DNA of 64,000 bases from assembly GCA_963576565.1 (NCBI GenBank), contig OY755038.1, forward strand, positions 15,012,087-15,076,086, read 5' to 3'. The position numbers and the translations under genes are program-made. This document shows positions 34,487 to 45,680 of the stretch, piece after piece (within the stretch, counting starts at the first letter, position 1; the number at the start of each line of letters is the position of its first letter). Source of the stretch: Aspidapion aeneum. Taxonomy: Eukaryota; Arthropoda; Insecta; Coleoptera; Brentidae. The notes under the pieces are model-generated. The model had not been told where the DNA came from. It worked only from the letters and a program-made list of their open reading frames with translations, and made no database searches.

Positions 34487-34950
34487 TTTGTTATGATAAC
34501 TTTTTTTCAAAAAAACTGATCTAGCCTGTTAATAAAATATTTTTATTTTATTAATTTTCTCCGAGTTGGGCAATAGTCTAGAGTCGTTTCTGTGCACTGC
34601 GAGACTAAAGACGGGTTTACTAATTTAGAAATTGAGCGACGTGACCGGAAAATCTTTGGAAATCTTGCCAAAACTTTTTTGTATAGTCAAAATAAACAGT
34701 ATTTTTTTTCCTGTTCGTTAGGGTAGGGTCAACTAAAAATAAGTTACGATAAATTGGGTGATCTGAAGTGGGATCTAAAGTTCGGTGTAGTACGGTTTTC
34801 GCACCGAACTTCCATTTCCACGACTATGCGGTATGGCAAATCTCGAACTAAATTTGCCAAACCGCTTACCGTTGGATTGCAGCTTAAGTTTTCTTGAAAT
34901 TTAAGTGTTGCAAAATTTAAGCGTTTGAAAACACAAACATAAGCGTACAA

Positions 34951-35885
34951 CTAATTAAGGCCACCAAAGAGTTATACCGCAATAGTAAGGGAAAAGTTAA
35001 AATAAAAGCAAAACTAACCAAAGGCTTTCAAGTAAATAAAGGTCTTAAACAAGGTTGCTGTATCTCGCCTACGCTCTTCAAGATATACTTGGAACAAGTC
35101 CTTAAAGTATGCAAGAGAAAATGCCAAAACATGGGAATTCCGTTGGACGAAACCACCTTGTATACTTTATGTTTCGCCGATGATCAGATAGTAGTGGCTC
35201 AGGATTATGACGACCTCGAATATATGACACGAAATAAGTGGGGACTAGAGGTTAATCTCAATAAGACAGAGTATATGTGTATCGGTGGAATGAAACAGGA
35301 TCTAATCTTAAATACCGGGCAGCGAATTCAGTCCTGTGATGAGTATAAATACTTAGGTCTAAAAATTACAGCTGATGGAACACTAGACAAAGCTATAAAA
35401 GATCGAAACGTGCAAGGAAGAAAAGCAATAACTTTAGTAAATGGAATAATTTTGACCAAGTATATCAAAACATAACAAAAAGCTTATATATAAAACCATT
35501 GTAAAAAGTATTTTTACATACGGCTCAGAAGTATGGCCAATCAAGGATAGAACAGAAAAAATGCTTTCCGCTACAGAGATGGACTATTGGAGAAGAGCAG
35601 CAGGGAAATCAAAAAGAGAAAGAGTTACAAATCAAAGAATAAGAGAAATTATGACAGTGGGTGAACGTACTTTAGTGGATGATATAAGAACAAAACAACT
35701 GGTGTAGTACGGACATGTACAAAGAATGAATGATGAAAGAAAACGAGGACGGCCAAGGAGACGCTGGAGAGAAGGAATTGACAGTGAAATAAGAATAAGG
35801 GGCCTAGATGATGAATTACGGGCAAACAGAAACCAGTGGAGATTGGGTATCGGAAGACGTAGAACGTTTTTTTCTATCTCCCCTC
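34951..35885 (+). mobile_element. LINE reverse-transcriptase fragment with FADD box
   Basis: From 34954 the frame reads IKATKELYRNSKGK, KGLKQGCCISPTLFKIYLEQ, then the catalytic box LCFADDQIVVAQ and EYKYLGLKITADGTLDKA. A +1 frameshift at about 35460-35475 leads to SIFTYGSEVW, and an in-frame TAG at 35705-35707 precedes YGHVQRM, RGRPRRRWREG and the terminal RRRTF. This is the 3' half of a non-LTR retrotransposon ORF2, 5'-truncated and dead. Relatives are at 1-546 and 57855-58640. Confidence 0.88.
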
Positions 35886-36307
35886 AAACTAACTTAAATT
35901 CCGCAAGAGTGCCCGATTTGAGTACATCCTTTCTTTAATCTGTAAATTTTTTAAACGTCTTATGTCGGGTCCACATCAAACCAACAAACCAAAAACATCA
36001 ACAAAACAGCAACACAACAAACTGCAAGTTTTCAAAAACACGAACAAATTGTCAACTGCTGTCCACATATAAGAAAACAATTTGGAACTATTGATGTTTT
36101 TTATTCTTCTATCCACTTCCTCTGAAGAAGTATCACACAATATTCCTCTTTCGTTTAAGGCGTCTGCCTTTTTATAACGATTTTTATAATCAGGGTGTCT
36201 GGCGTCTCATAACAATCTAGCTTCTGGATAAAGCTCAATTAATTTACATGTATTTTCAACATCCCATTTAGTTTTTTCTCTGGACATGGTAATTTTGCAC
36301 ACAGAAA
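35886..36307. other. Spacer
   Basis: No supported feature between the LINE tail and the hAT MITE. Confidence 0.4.
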
Positions 36308-36664
36308 CAGTGGCGGATCCAGGGGGGCACTAGGGGCACTTGCCCCCTCCGAGAATTTTTTGAATATACAAAAAATGAGTAAAAAGTAATGTTTTTGCTA
36401 ATAAAAACTCAACATTTTTGCCTGCGGCGCATGAAAGTGTCTATTGATATTATCATCGAAATTACAACCACTGACTAATTCAATAAAATGCTGCTTAAAA
36501 AAATATATACCGTTTTTTACCAACAGAGAATGTCACCTAAAGTGCCCCCCCCCCCCCCCCCCCCCGAACCGAACCGAACCGAACCGAACCGAACCGAACC
36601 GAACCGAACCGAACCGAACCGAACCGAACCCCCCCCCCGAGAAGCACCTCTGGATCCGCCCTTG
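36308..36664. mobile_element. hAT MITE with perfect 8-bp target duplication
   Basis: Inverted ends CAGTGGCGGATCCAG and CTGGATCCGCCCTTG are flanked by CACAGAAA on each side (36300-36307, 36665-36672). The 357-bp interior contains a poly-C run, about 13 copies of GAACC (36565-36630) and a second C-run. An 8-bp duplication fits hAT. Confidence 0.9.
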
Positions 36665-37394
36665 CACAGAAACTACACAAATCACGATGTTTGTTTCTGT
36701 TTTATTCGAGTACAGACTAGACCAACATTTTGATTTTTACCGACAGGCGACGAAAAAATAAAAAGTTGTTGAAAACGCCAACAAAACAAAAAAGTTGCCG
36801 AATTGTTCTCATTTTGTTTAGTAAATGTTTTTTGTCTTGTTGGTTTGGTGTGGACTTGCTATTATGATATCTTGGGCCCATATTGTTTTGTTTTTTAAAC
36901 TTTGTTTGTCGACCTGCCCTGCGTGTTCATTATCCATATTTGTTATACACTGTATTAAAACTATAGGTATTTATTTTTATCAATACTTTAATTTTTATAC
37001 TTCAGTACAAAAAATACAAAAATACCCTAAAATAAATAAATCTATAAGGTGATACTCTCTAAAACTTAAGTAAGTTTAAATTATGCTTATAATATCTTAA
37101 AACCTAAAAATATCTAAGGACAATTCTTCTTTTTTTTATATTTACTTTACTTGGTAAATTAAAGTTTAGGTTGATAAATTCTGTAGAATAATAAATAAAA
37201 ATGATTGTGATTGTGTACAACCAAGAATGCTAGGAAATTCAGCAACATTGCAGCTAGCGGGGATGAGTTTTATTTTTAGCACAGTGAGGAATAACATAAA
37301 CATTTTTTGGTCATTTCCAATTAACATTAAATAAAGTAAAAATTAGCTGACAATAAAAAATATAAAAAAATATAATCCCAACAAAATAATAATA
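36665..37394. other. Spacer left of array B
   Basis: No gene or repeat supported. Confidence 0.4.
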
Positions 37395-40300
37395 ATGCTA
37401 ATTTTTTCTTTTTATTTCTGTTAGCTGTGTACAAATTATTAAATTACTTAAGCATTGTCAAGGAGGAACTCTGGCTGTTTTCATGGGGTTTAGACAAGCC
37501 GCACAGATATCATAACAATTATTGATTTCTTCTTCTGTGGCTTTCATAAACTAACCTAAAACTGCCATATTGTGACGTAATGCTTTCAAACTGTTTATCA
37601 CTAAATCCTTAACTCGTAGATTAATCGTTAAATAAAGGGAAATAAGAAGAAGAATATGAGAAAAGTCAGCAAAATCATATCTAACGAGGATGTATATACA
37701 GGGCTCGACTTCCAACGTTTAGCCTTTATGAAAAGCGTATAAAAAAAGGATGAACTTATGGAAAGCAAGAAGTCAGTGAGGGATCAAAGACGCGCATATT
37801 CAGGAGCGTTTGGCGCTGTGACTCAAAATTCATTAATAGTTTTTTATTACTAAACAGGAGCAAGCACATAAGATTTCCACTTTTAAAAGACGAAGAAATA
37901 GTCATTATTATTTATTTCGATATTTTAGCTTTAATCAGAAAAAATTAAATCGAGAAAAATTCAATTTTTTAATAATCACGAAGTCAAGTTGCTAAAAGCA
38001 GAAACGAGTATAATATTATTCGCCTATGCTGTACACTTAGTTACGGATTCGCAGTATTGATTATTAGTCATACAGTTCAAATGATATCTAAGAGATGGCG
38101 CAACAGCAATTAAAATCAAGGGGTTTTAAGGATTTTATTAATCGTAGTCTTTGGCCTACTCAGCCGGTAATAGTAACGTCATTAGAACGCGTTAAGAAAA
38201 CCATTTTCTTCAATTGCCAACTTGACAACAGCGCTAAACTATTTATCTCTCTTAGTGCCATTTATTTAAGTAGCGATCTTACTTCAATTCACATATTTTT
38301 CAATGGCCAAACGATCGTTGACGAACTCTGTATATGTTTTTTAAAATGATGATTGAGTGGATATTTAGCACTGTGGAGAATAATATGTTTTGCTCATCCG
38401 CTATTTACAATAAACAAAGTAAAAATTACTTGACAGTAAAAAATATAAAGAAGGAAATATAACCTCTACAAAATAATATTAATCCTAATTTTTTCGTTTT
38501 AGTTTCTGTTAGCTGTGTACAAACAAATACTCTCTCTTATAAATAGGACAGTTCTTAGAATTACCTAAGCATTGCCTCAAATATACAGTATGAAACATAA
38601 AATGCATATTATGGTGACAAGGAGTAACTTTAGCCCTTTCCATGGGGTTCAGACAAACTGCACACACGTCATCACAATTTTCGATTTCTTCCTATGTGGT
38701 TTCTCTGGACTGACCTAAAACTGCCTGTTTGTGACGTAGTGCTTTAAAACTGTTTATCACTAAATCCTTAGTTTTTAGATAAACCGTTAAATAAAGGGAA
38801 ATAAGAGTAAACTTTATTTGGCGATTGAATACGAGAGAAGTCAGCAAAATCATATCTAACGAGGATGTATGTATGTTTTTTAAAATGATGATTGAGTGGA
38901 TTTTTAGCACTGTGGAGAATAATATGTTTTGCTCATCTGCTATTTACATTAAACAAAGTAAAAATTAGTTGACAGTAAAAAATATAAAAAAGAAAATATA
39001 ACCTCAACAAAATAATATTAATCCTAATTTTTTCGTTTTAATTTCTGTTAGCTGTGTACAAACAAATACTGTCTCTTACAAATAGGACAGTTCTTAGAAT
39101 TACTTAAGCATTGCCTCAAATATACAGCATAAAACATAAAATGCATATTATGGTGACAAGGAGTAACTTTAGCCCATTCCATGGGGTTCAGACAAACTGC
39201 ACACACGTCGTCACAATTTTCGATTTCTTCCTATGTGGTTTCTCTGGACTGACCTAAAACTGCCTGTTTGTGACGTAGTACTTTAAAACTGTTTATCACT
39301 AAATCCTTAGTTTTTAGATTAACCGTTAAATAAAGGGAAAGAAGAGTAAACTTTATTTCGCGATTGAATACGAGAAAAGTCAGCAAAATCATATGCAACG
39401 AGGATGTATGTATGTTTTTTAAAATGATGATTGAGTGGATATTTAGCACTGTGGAGAATAATATGTTTTGCTTATCTGCTATTTACATTAAACAAAGTAA
39501 AAATTAGTTGACAGTAAAAAATATAAAAAAGAAATATAACCTCAACAAAATAATATTAATCTTAATTTTTTCGTTTTAATTTCTGTTAGCTGTGTACAAA
39601 CAAATAGTGTCTCTTACAAATAGGACAGTTCTTAGAATTACTTAAGCATTGCCTCAAATATACAGCATGAAACATAAAATGCATATTATGGTGACAAGGA
39701 GTAACTTAAGCCCTTTTCATTGGGTTCAGACAAACTGTACACACGTCATCACAATTTTCGATTTCTTCCTCTGTGGTTTCTCTGGACTGACCTAAAACTG
39801 CCTGTTTGTGACGTGGTGCTTTAAAACTGTTTTATCATTAAATCCTTAGTTTTTAGATAAACCGTTAAATAAAGGGAAATAAGAGTAAACTTTATTTGGC
39901 GATTGAATACGAGAAAAGTCAGCAAAATCATATCTAACGAGGATATATGTATGTTTTTTAAAATGATGATTGAGTGGATATTTAGCACTGTGGAGATTAA
40001 TATGTTTTGCTCATCTGCTATTTACATTAAACAAAGTAAAAATTAGTTGACAGTAAAAAATATAAAAAAGGAAATATAACCTCAACAAAATAATATTAAT
40101 CCTAATTTTTTCGTTTTAATTTCTGTTAGCTGTGTACAAACAAATACTGTCTCTTACAAATAGCACAGTTCTTAGAATTACTTAAGCATTGCCTCAAATA
40201 TACAGCATGAAACATAAAATGCATATTATGGTGACAAGGAGTAACTTAAGCCCTTTTCATTGGGTTCAGACAAACTGCACACACCTCATCACAATTTTCG

Positions 40301-40659
40301 ACTTCTTCCTCTGTGGTTTCTCTGGACTGACCTAAAACTGCCTGTTTGTAACGTAGTGCTTTAAAACTGTTTATCACTAAATCCCTAGTTCTTAGATAAA
40401 CTGTTAAATAAAGGGAAATAAGAGTATACCTTATTTGGCGACTGAATACGAGAAAAGTCAGCAAAATCATATCTAACGAGGATGTATGTATGCTTTTTAA
40501 TATGATGATTGAGTGGATTTTTAGCACTGTGGAAATATGCTTTGCTTATCTGCTATTTACATTAAACAAAGTAAAAATTAGTTGACAGTAAAAAATATAT
40601 AGAAGGAAATATAACCTCAACAAAATAATATTAATCCTAATTTTTTCGTTTTAATATCT

Positions 40660-40810
40660 GTTAGCTGTGTACAAACAAATACTCCCTCTTACAAATAGGG
40701 CAGTTATTAGAATTACTCAAGCATTGTCTTAAACATACGGCGTGAAACATATGCTGACAAGGTGTAACTCTAGCTCTTTCCATTGGGTTCAGACAAACTG
40801 CACATACGTC
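40660..40810 (-). pseudogene. Parent-like truncated unit in array B
   Basis: This unit lacks the 15-bp RING insertion and keeps the gene B ligand pattern around ACGGCGTGAAACATATGCTG (plus-strand words shared with 45240-45262). It is cut short at about 40810, where the next unit starts, giving a 180-bp step. It is the only such unit in array B. Confidence 0.7.
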
Positions 40811-40840
40811 CTAATCCTAATTTTTTCGTTTTAATTTCTG

Positions 40841-41242
40841 TTAGCTGTGTACAAACAAATACTCTCTCTTACAATTGGGACAGTTATTAGAATTACCCAA
40901 GCATTGCCTCAAATACACAGCATGAAACATAAAATGCATATTATGGTGACAAGGAGTAACTTTAGCCCTTTCCATGGGGTTTAGACAAACTGTACACACG
41001 TCATCACAATTTTCGATTTCTTCCTCTGTGGTTTCTCTGGACTGACCTAAAACTGCCTGTTTGTGACGTAGTGCTTTAAAACTGTTTATCACTAAATCCT
41101 TAGTTTTTAGATAAACCGTTAAATAAAGGGAAATAAGAGTAAACTTTATTTGGCGATTGAATACGAGAAAAGTGAGCAAAATCATATCTAACGAGGATAT
41201 ATGTATGTTTTTTAAAATGATGATTGAGTGGATATTTAGCAC
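40841..41242 (-). pseudogene. Array B unit with open frame but broken RING
   Basis: One unit stays open for 133 codons through the whole RING region to LFVHS. However, it carries the insertion NMHFM between ligands and Tyr in place of the Cys of FHAVC, so a zinc-binding RING is not expected. The N-terminal 20 or so residues come from the neighbouring unit's 3' flank. Confidence 0.65.
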
Positions 41243-44200
41243 TGTGGAGATTAATATGTTTTGCTCATCTGCTATTTACATTAAACAAAGTAAAAATTAG
41301 TTGACAGTAAAAAATATAAAAAAGGAAATATAACCTCAACAAAATAATATTAATCCTAATTTTTTCGTTTTAATTTCTGTTAGCTGTGTACAAACAAATA
41401 CTGTCTCTTACAAATAGCACAGTTCTTAGAATTACTTAAGCATTGCCTCAAATATACAGCATGAAACATAAAATGCATATTATGGTGACAAGGAGTAACT
41501 TAAGCCCTTTTCATTGGGTTCAGACAAACTGCACACACCTCATCACAATTTTCGACTTCTTCCTCTGTGGTTTCTCTGGACTGACCTAAAACTGCCTGTT
41601 TGTAACGTAGTGCTTTAAAACTGTTTATCACTAAATCCCTAGTTCTTAGATAAACTGTTAAATAAAGGGAAATAAGAGTAAACTTTATTTGGCGATTGAA
41701 TACGAGAAAAGTCCGCAAAATCATATCTAACGAGGATGTATGTGTATGTTTTTTAAAATGATGATTGAGTGGATATTTAGCACTGTGGAGAATAATATGT
41801 TTTGCTCATCCGCTATTTACAATAAACAAAGTAAAAATTACTTGACAGTAAAAAATATAAAGAAGGAAATATAACCTCTACAAAATAATATTAATCCTAA
41901 TTTTTTCGTTTTAATTTCTGTTAGCTGTGTACAAACAAATACTCTCTCTTATAAACAGGACAGTTCTTAGAATTACTTAAGCATTGCCTCAAATATACAG
42001 CATGAAACATAAAATGCATATTCTGGTGACAAGGAGTAACTTAAGCCCTTTTCATTGGGTTCAGACAAACTGCACAAACCTCATCACAATTTTCGATTTC
42101 TTCCTCTGTGGTTTCTCTGGACTGACCTAAAACTGCCTGTTTGTGACGTAGTGCTTTAAAACTGTTTATCACTAAATCCTTAGTTTTTAGATAAACCGTT
42201 AAATAACGGGAAATAAAAGTAAACTTTATTTGGCGATTGAATACGAGAAAAGTCCGCAAAATCATATCTAACGAGGATGTATATGTATGTTTTTTAAAAT
42301 GATGATTGAGTGGATATTTAGCACTGTGGAGAATAATATGTTTTGCTCATCCGCTATTTACAATAAACAAAGTAAAAATTACTTGACAGTAAAAAATATA
42401 AAGAAGGAAATATAACCTCTAGAAAATAATATTAATCCTAATTTTTTCGTTTTAATTTCTGTTAGCTGTGTACAAACAAATACTCTCTCTTATAAATAGG
42501 ACAGTTCTTAGAATTACTTAAGCATTGCCTCAGATATACAGCATGAAACATAAAATGCATATTATGGTGACAAGGAGTAACTTTAGCCCTTTCCATGGGG
42601 TTCAGACAAACTGCACACACGTCATTACAATTTTCGATTTCTTCCTATGTGGTTTCTCTGGACTGACCTAAAACTGCCTGTTTGTGACGTAGTGCTTTAA
42701 AACTGTTTATCACTAAATCCTTAGTTTTTAGATAAACCGTTAAATAAAGGGAAATAAGAGTAAACTTTATTTGGCGATTGAATACAAGAAAAGTCAGCAA
42801 AATCATATCTAACGAGGATGTATGTATGTTTTTTAAAATGATGATTGAGTGGATATTTAGCTCTGTGGAGAATAATATGTTTTGCTCATCTGCTATTTAC
42901 ATTAAACAAAGTAAAAATTAGTTGACAGTAAAAAATATAAAAAAGGAAATATAACCTCAACAAAATAATATTAATCCTAATTTTTTCGTTTTAATTTCTG
43001 TTAGCTGTGTACAAACAAATACTGTCTCTTACAAATAGGACAGTTCTTAGAATTACTTAAGCATTGCCTCAAATATACAGCATGAAACATAAAATGCATA
43101 TTATGGTGACAAGGAGTAACTCAAGCCCTTTTCATTGGGTTCAGACAAACTGCACACACCTCATCACAATTTTCGATTTCTTCCTCTGTGGTTTCTCTGG
43201 ACTGACCTAAAACTGCCTGTTTGTGACGTAGTGCTTTAAAACTGTTTATCACTAAATCCTTAGTTTTTAGATAAACCGTTAAATAACGGGAAATAAAAGT
43301 AAACTTTATTTGGCGATTGAATACAAGAAAAGTCAGCAAAATCATATCTAACGAGGATGTATGTATGTTTTTTAAAATGATGATTGAGTGGATATTTAGC
43401 TCTGTGGAGAATAATATGTTTTTTGCTCATCTGCTATTTACATTAAACAAAGTAAAAATTAGTTGACAGTAAAAAATATAAAAAAGGAAATATAACCTCA
43501 ACAAAATAATATTAATCCTAATTTTTTCGTTTTAATTTCTGTTAGCTGTGTACAAACAAATACTGTCTCTTACAAATAGGACAGTTCTTAGAATTACTTA
43601 AGCATTGCCTCAAATATACAGCATGAAACATAAAATGCATATTCTGGTGACAAGGAGTAACTTAAGCCCTTTTCATTGGGTTCAGACAAACTGCACACAC
43701 CTCATCACAATTTTCGATTTCTTCCTCTGTGGTTTCTCTGGACTGACCTAAAACTGCCTGTTTGTGACGTAGTGCTTTAAAACTGTTTATCACTAAATCC
43801 TTAGTTTTTAGATAAACCGTTAAATAACGGGAAATAAAAGTAAACTTTATTTGGCGATTGAATACAAGAAAAGTCAGCAAAATCATATCTAACGAGGATG
43901 TATGTATGTTTTTTAAAATGATGATTGAGTGGATATTTAGCTCTGTGGAGAATAATATGTTTTTTGCTCATCTGCTATTTACATTAAACAAAGTAAAAAT
44001 TAGTTGACAGTAAAAAATATAAAAAAGGAAATATAACCTCAACAAAATAATATTAATCCTAATTTTTTCGTTTTAATTTCTGTTAGCTGTGTACAAACAA
44101 ATACTGTCTCTTACAAATAGGACAGTTCTTAGAATTACTTAAGCATTGCCTCAAATATACAGCATGAAACATAAAATGCATATTCTGGTGACAAGGAGTA

Positions 44201-45162
44201 ACTTAAGCCCTTTTCATTGGGTTCAGACAAACTGCACACACCTCATCACAATTTTCGATTTCTTCCTCTGTGGTTTCTCTGGACTGACCTAAAACTGCCT
44301 GTTTGTGACGTAGTGCTTTAAAACTGTTTATCACTAAATCCTTAGTTTTTAGATAAACCGTTAAATAACGGGAAATAAAAGTAAACTTTATTTGGCGATT
44401 GAATACAAGAAAAGTCAGCAAAATCATATCTAACGAGGATGTATGTATGTTTTTTAAAATGATGATTGAGTGGATATTTAGCTCTGTGGAGAATAATATG
44501 TTTTTTGCTCATCTGCTATTTACATTAAACAAAGTAAAAATTAGTTGACAGTAAAAAATATAAAAAAGGAAATATAACCTCAACAAAATAATATTAATCC
44601 TAATTTTTTCGTTTTAATTTCTGTTAGCTGTGTACAAACAAATACTGTCTCTTACAAATAGGACAGTTCTTAGAATTACTTAAGCATTGCCTCAAATATA
44701 CAGCATGAAACATAAAATGCATATTATGGTGACAAGGAGTAACTTAAGCCCTTTTCATTGGGTTCAGACAAACTGTACACACGTCATCACAATTTTCGAT
44801 TTCTTCCTCTGTGGTTTCTCTGGACTGACCTAAAACTGCCTGTTTGTGACGTGGTGCTTTAAAACTGTTTTATCATTAAATCCTTAGTTTTTAGATAAAC
44901 CGTTAAATAAAGGTAAATAAGAGTAAACTTTATTTGGCGATTGAATACGAGAAAAGTCAGCAAAATCATATCTAACGAGGATGTATGTATGTTTTTAAAA
45001 TGATGATTGAGTGGATTTTTAGCACCTTGGAGATTAATATGTGTTACTCATCTGCTATTTACATTAAACAAAGTAAAAATTACTTGAGAATAAAAAATAT
45101 AAAGAAGGGAATATAACCTCTACAAAATAATACTAATCCTAATATTTTCGTTTAAATTTCTG

Positions 45163-45680
45163 TTAGCTGTGTACAAACAAATACTCCCTCTTACAAATAG
45201 GACAGTTATTAGAATTACTCAAGCATTGTCTTAAACATACGGCGTGAAACATATGCTGACAAGGTGTAACTCTAGCTCTTTCCATGGGGTTCAGACAAAC
45301 TGCACATACGTCATCACAGTTTTCGATTTCTTCTTCTGTGGCTTCTCTGAACTGACCTAAAACTGCCTGTTCGTGCCGTAGTGTTTTCAAACTGTTCATA
45401 ACCAAATCTTTAGTTCTTAGATAAACCGTTAAATAAAGAGAAATTAATGTGAACTTCATTTGGCCATAGAATGTAAGAAAAGTCAGCAAAATCATAGCTA
45501 ACGAGATCGTATAGTATCTTAAGATAACAGGAGCGTAAAGTGGTTCTAGGGCTTCTAGCGACTTGATTTTGAGCACGAGCAGGAGTGGGAGAAAGAGATC
45601 GACGAATACTTTTTCTGTGCACATGTAGTAAGTCCAAGTGACGAAGGTGTACAGAGGTGTGGGTTGGTAGTGCTCCAGTC
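45163..45680 (-). CDS. RING gene B terminal exon
   Basis: The acceptor TGTTTTAG ends at 45681. The first two bases complete a Gly codon, then LEHYQPTPLYTFVTWTYYMC follows. It runs 172 codons to TAA at 45163-45165 and ends CPICKREYLFVHS. It holds the last membrane helices and the whole RING-H2. Confidence 0.85.

Larger units (their letters stand above)
37395..45140 (-). repeat. Tandem array B: amplified 3' end of RING gene B
   Basis: The landmark GTTAGCTGTGTACAAACAAA occurs at 38508, 39047, 39585, 40125, 40660, 40840, 41379, 41920, 42461, 43000, 43541, 44082, 44623 and at the parent gene, 45162: a step of 535-541 bp except one 180-bp unit. A decayed unit lies at 37430-37690, separated by about 650 bp of unrelated sequence. 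Each unit carries the last membrane helix, the RING region and about 180 bp of 3' flank of gene B. Most units have a 15-bp insertion inside the RING (CHHNMHFMFHAVY in place of CQHMFHAVC) and loss of the Cys of H-x2-C. Many also have a stop right after LNPMKRA. Confidence 0.9.

Noticed and set aside
37395..45140. Regular repeat-spacer pattern that might suggest a CRISPR-like array
   Set aside because: The units are 541 bp, fully homologous to a gene 3' end, with no short repeat plus unique spacer structure, and the context is an animal genome.
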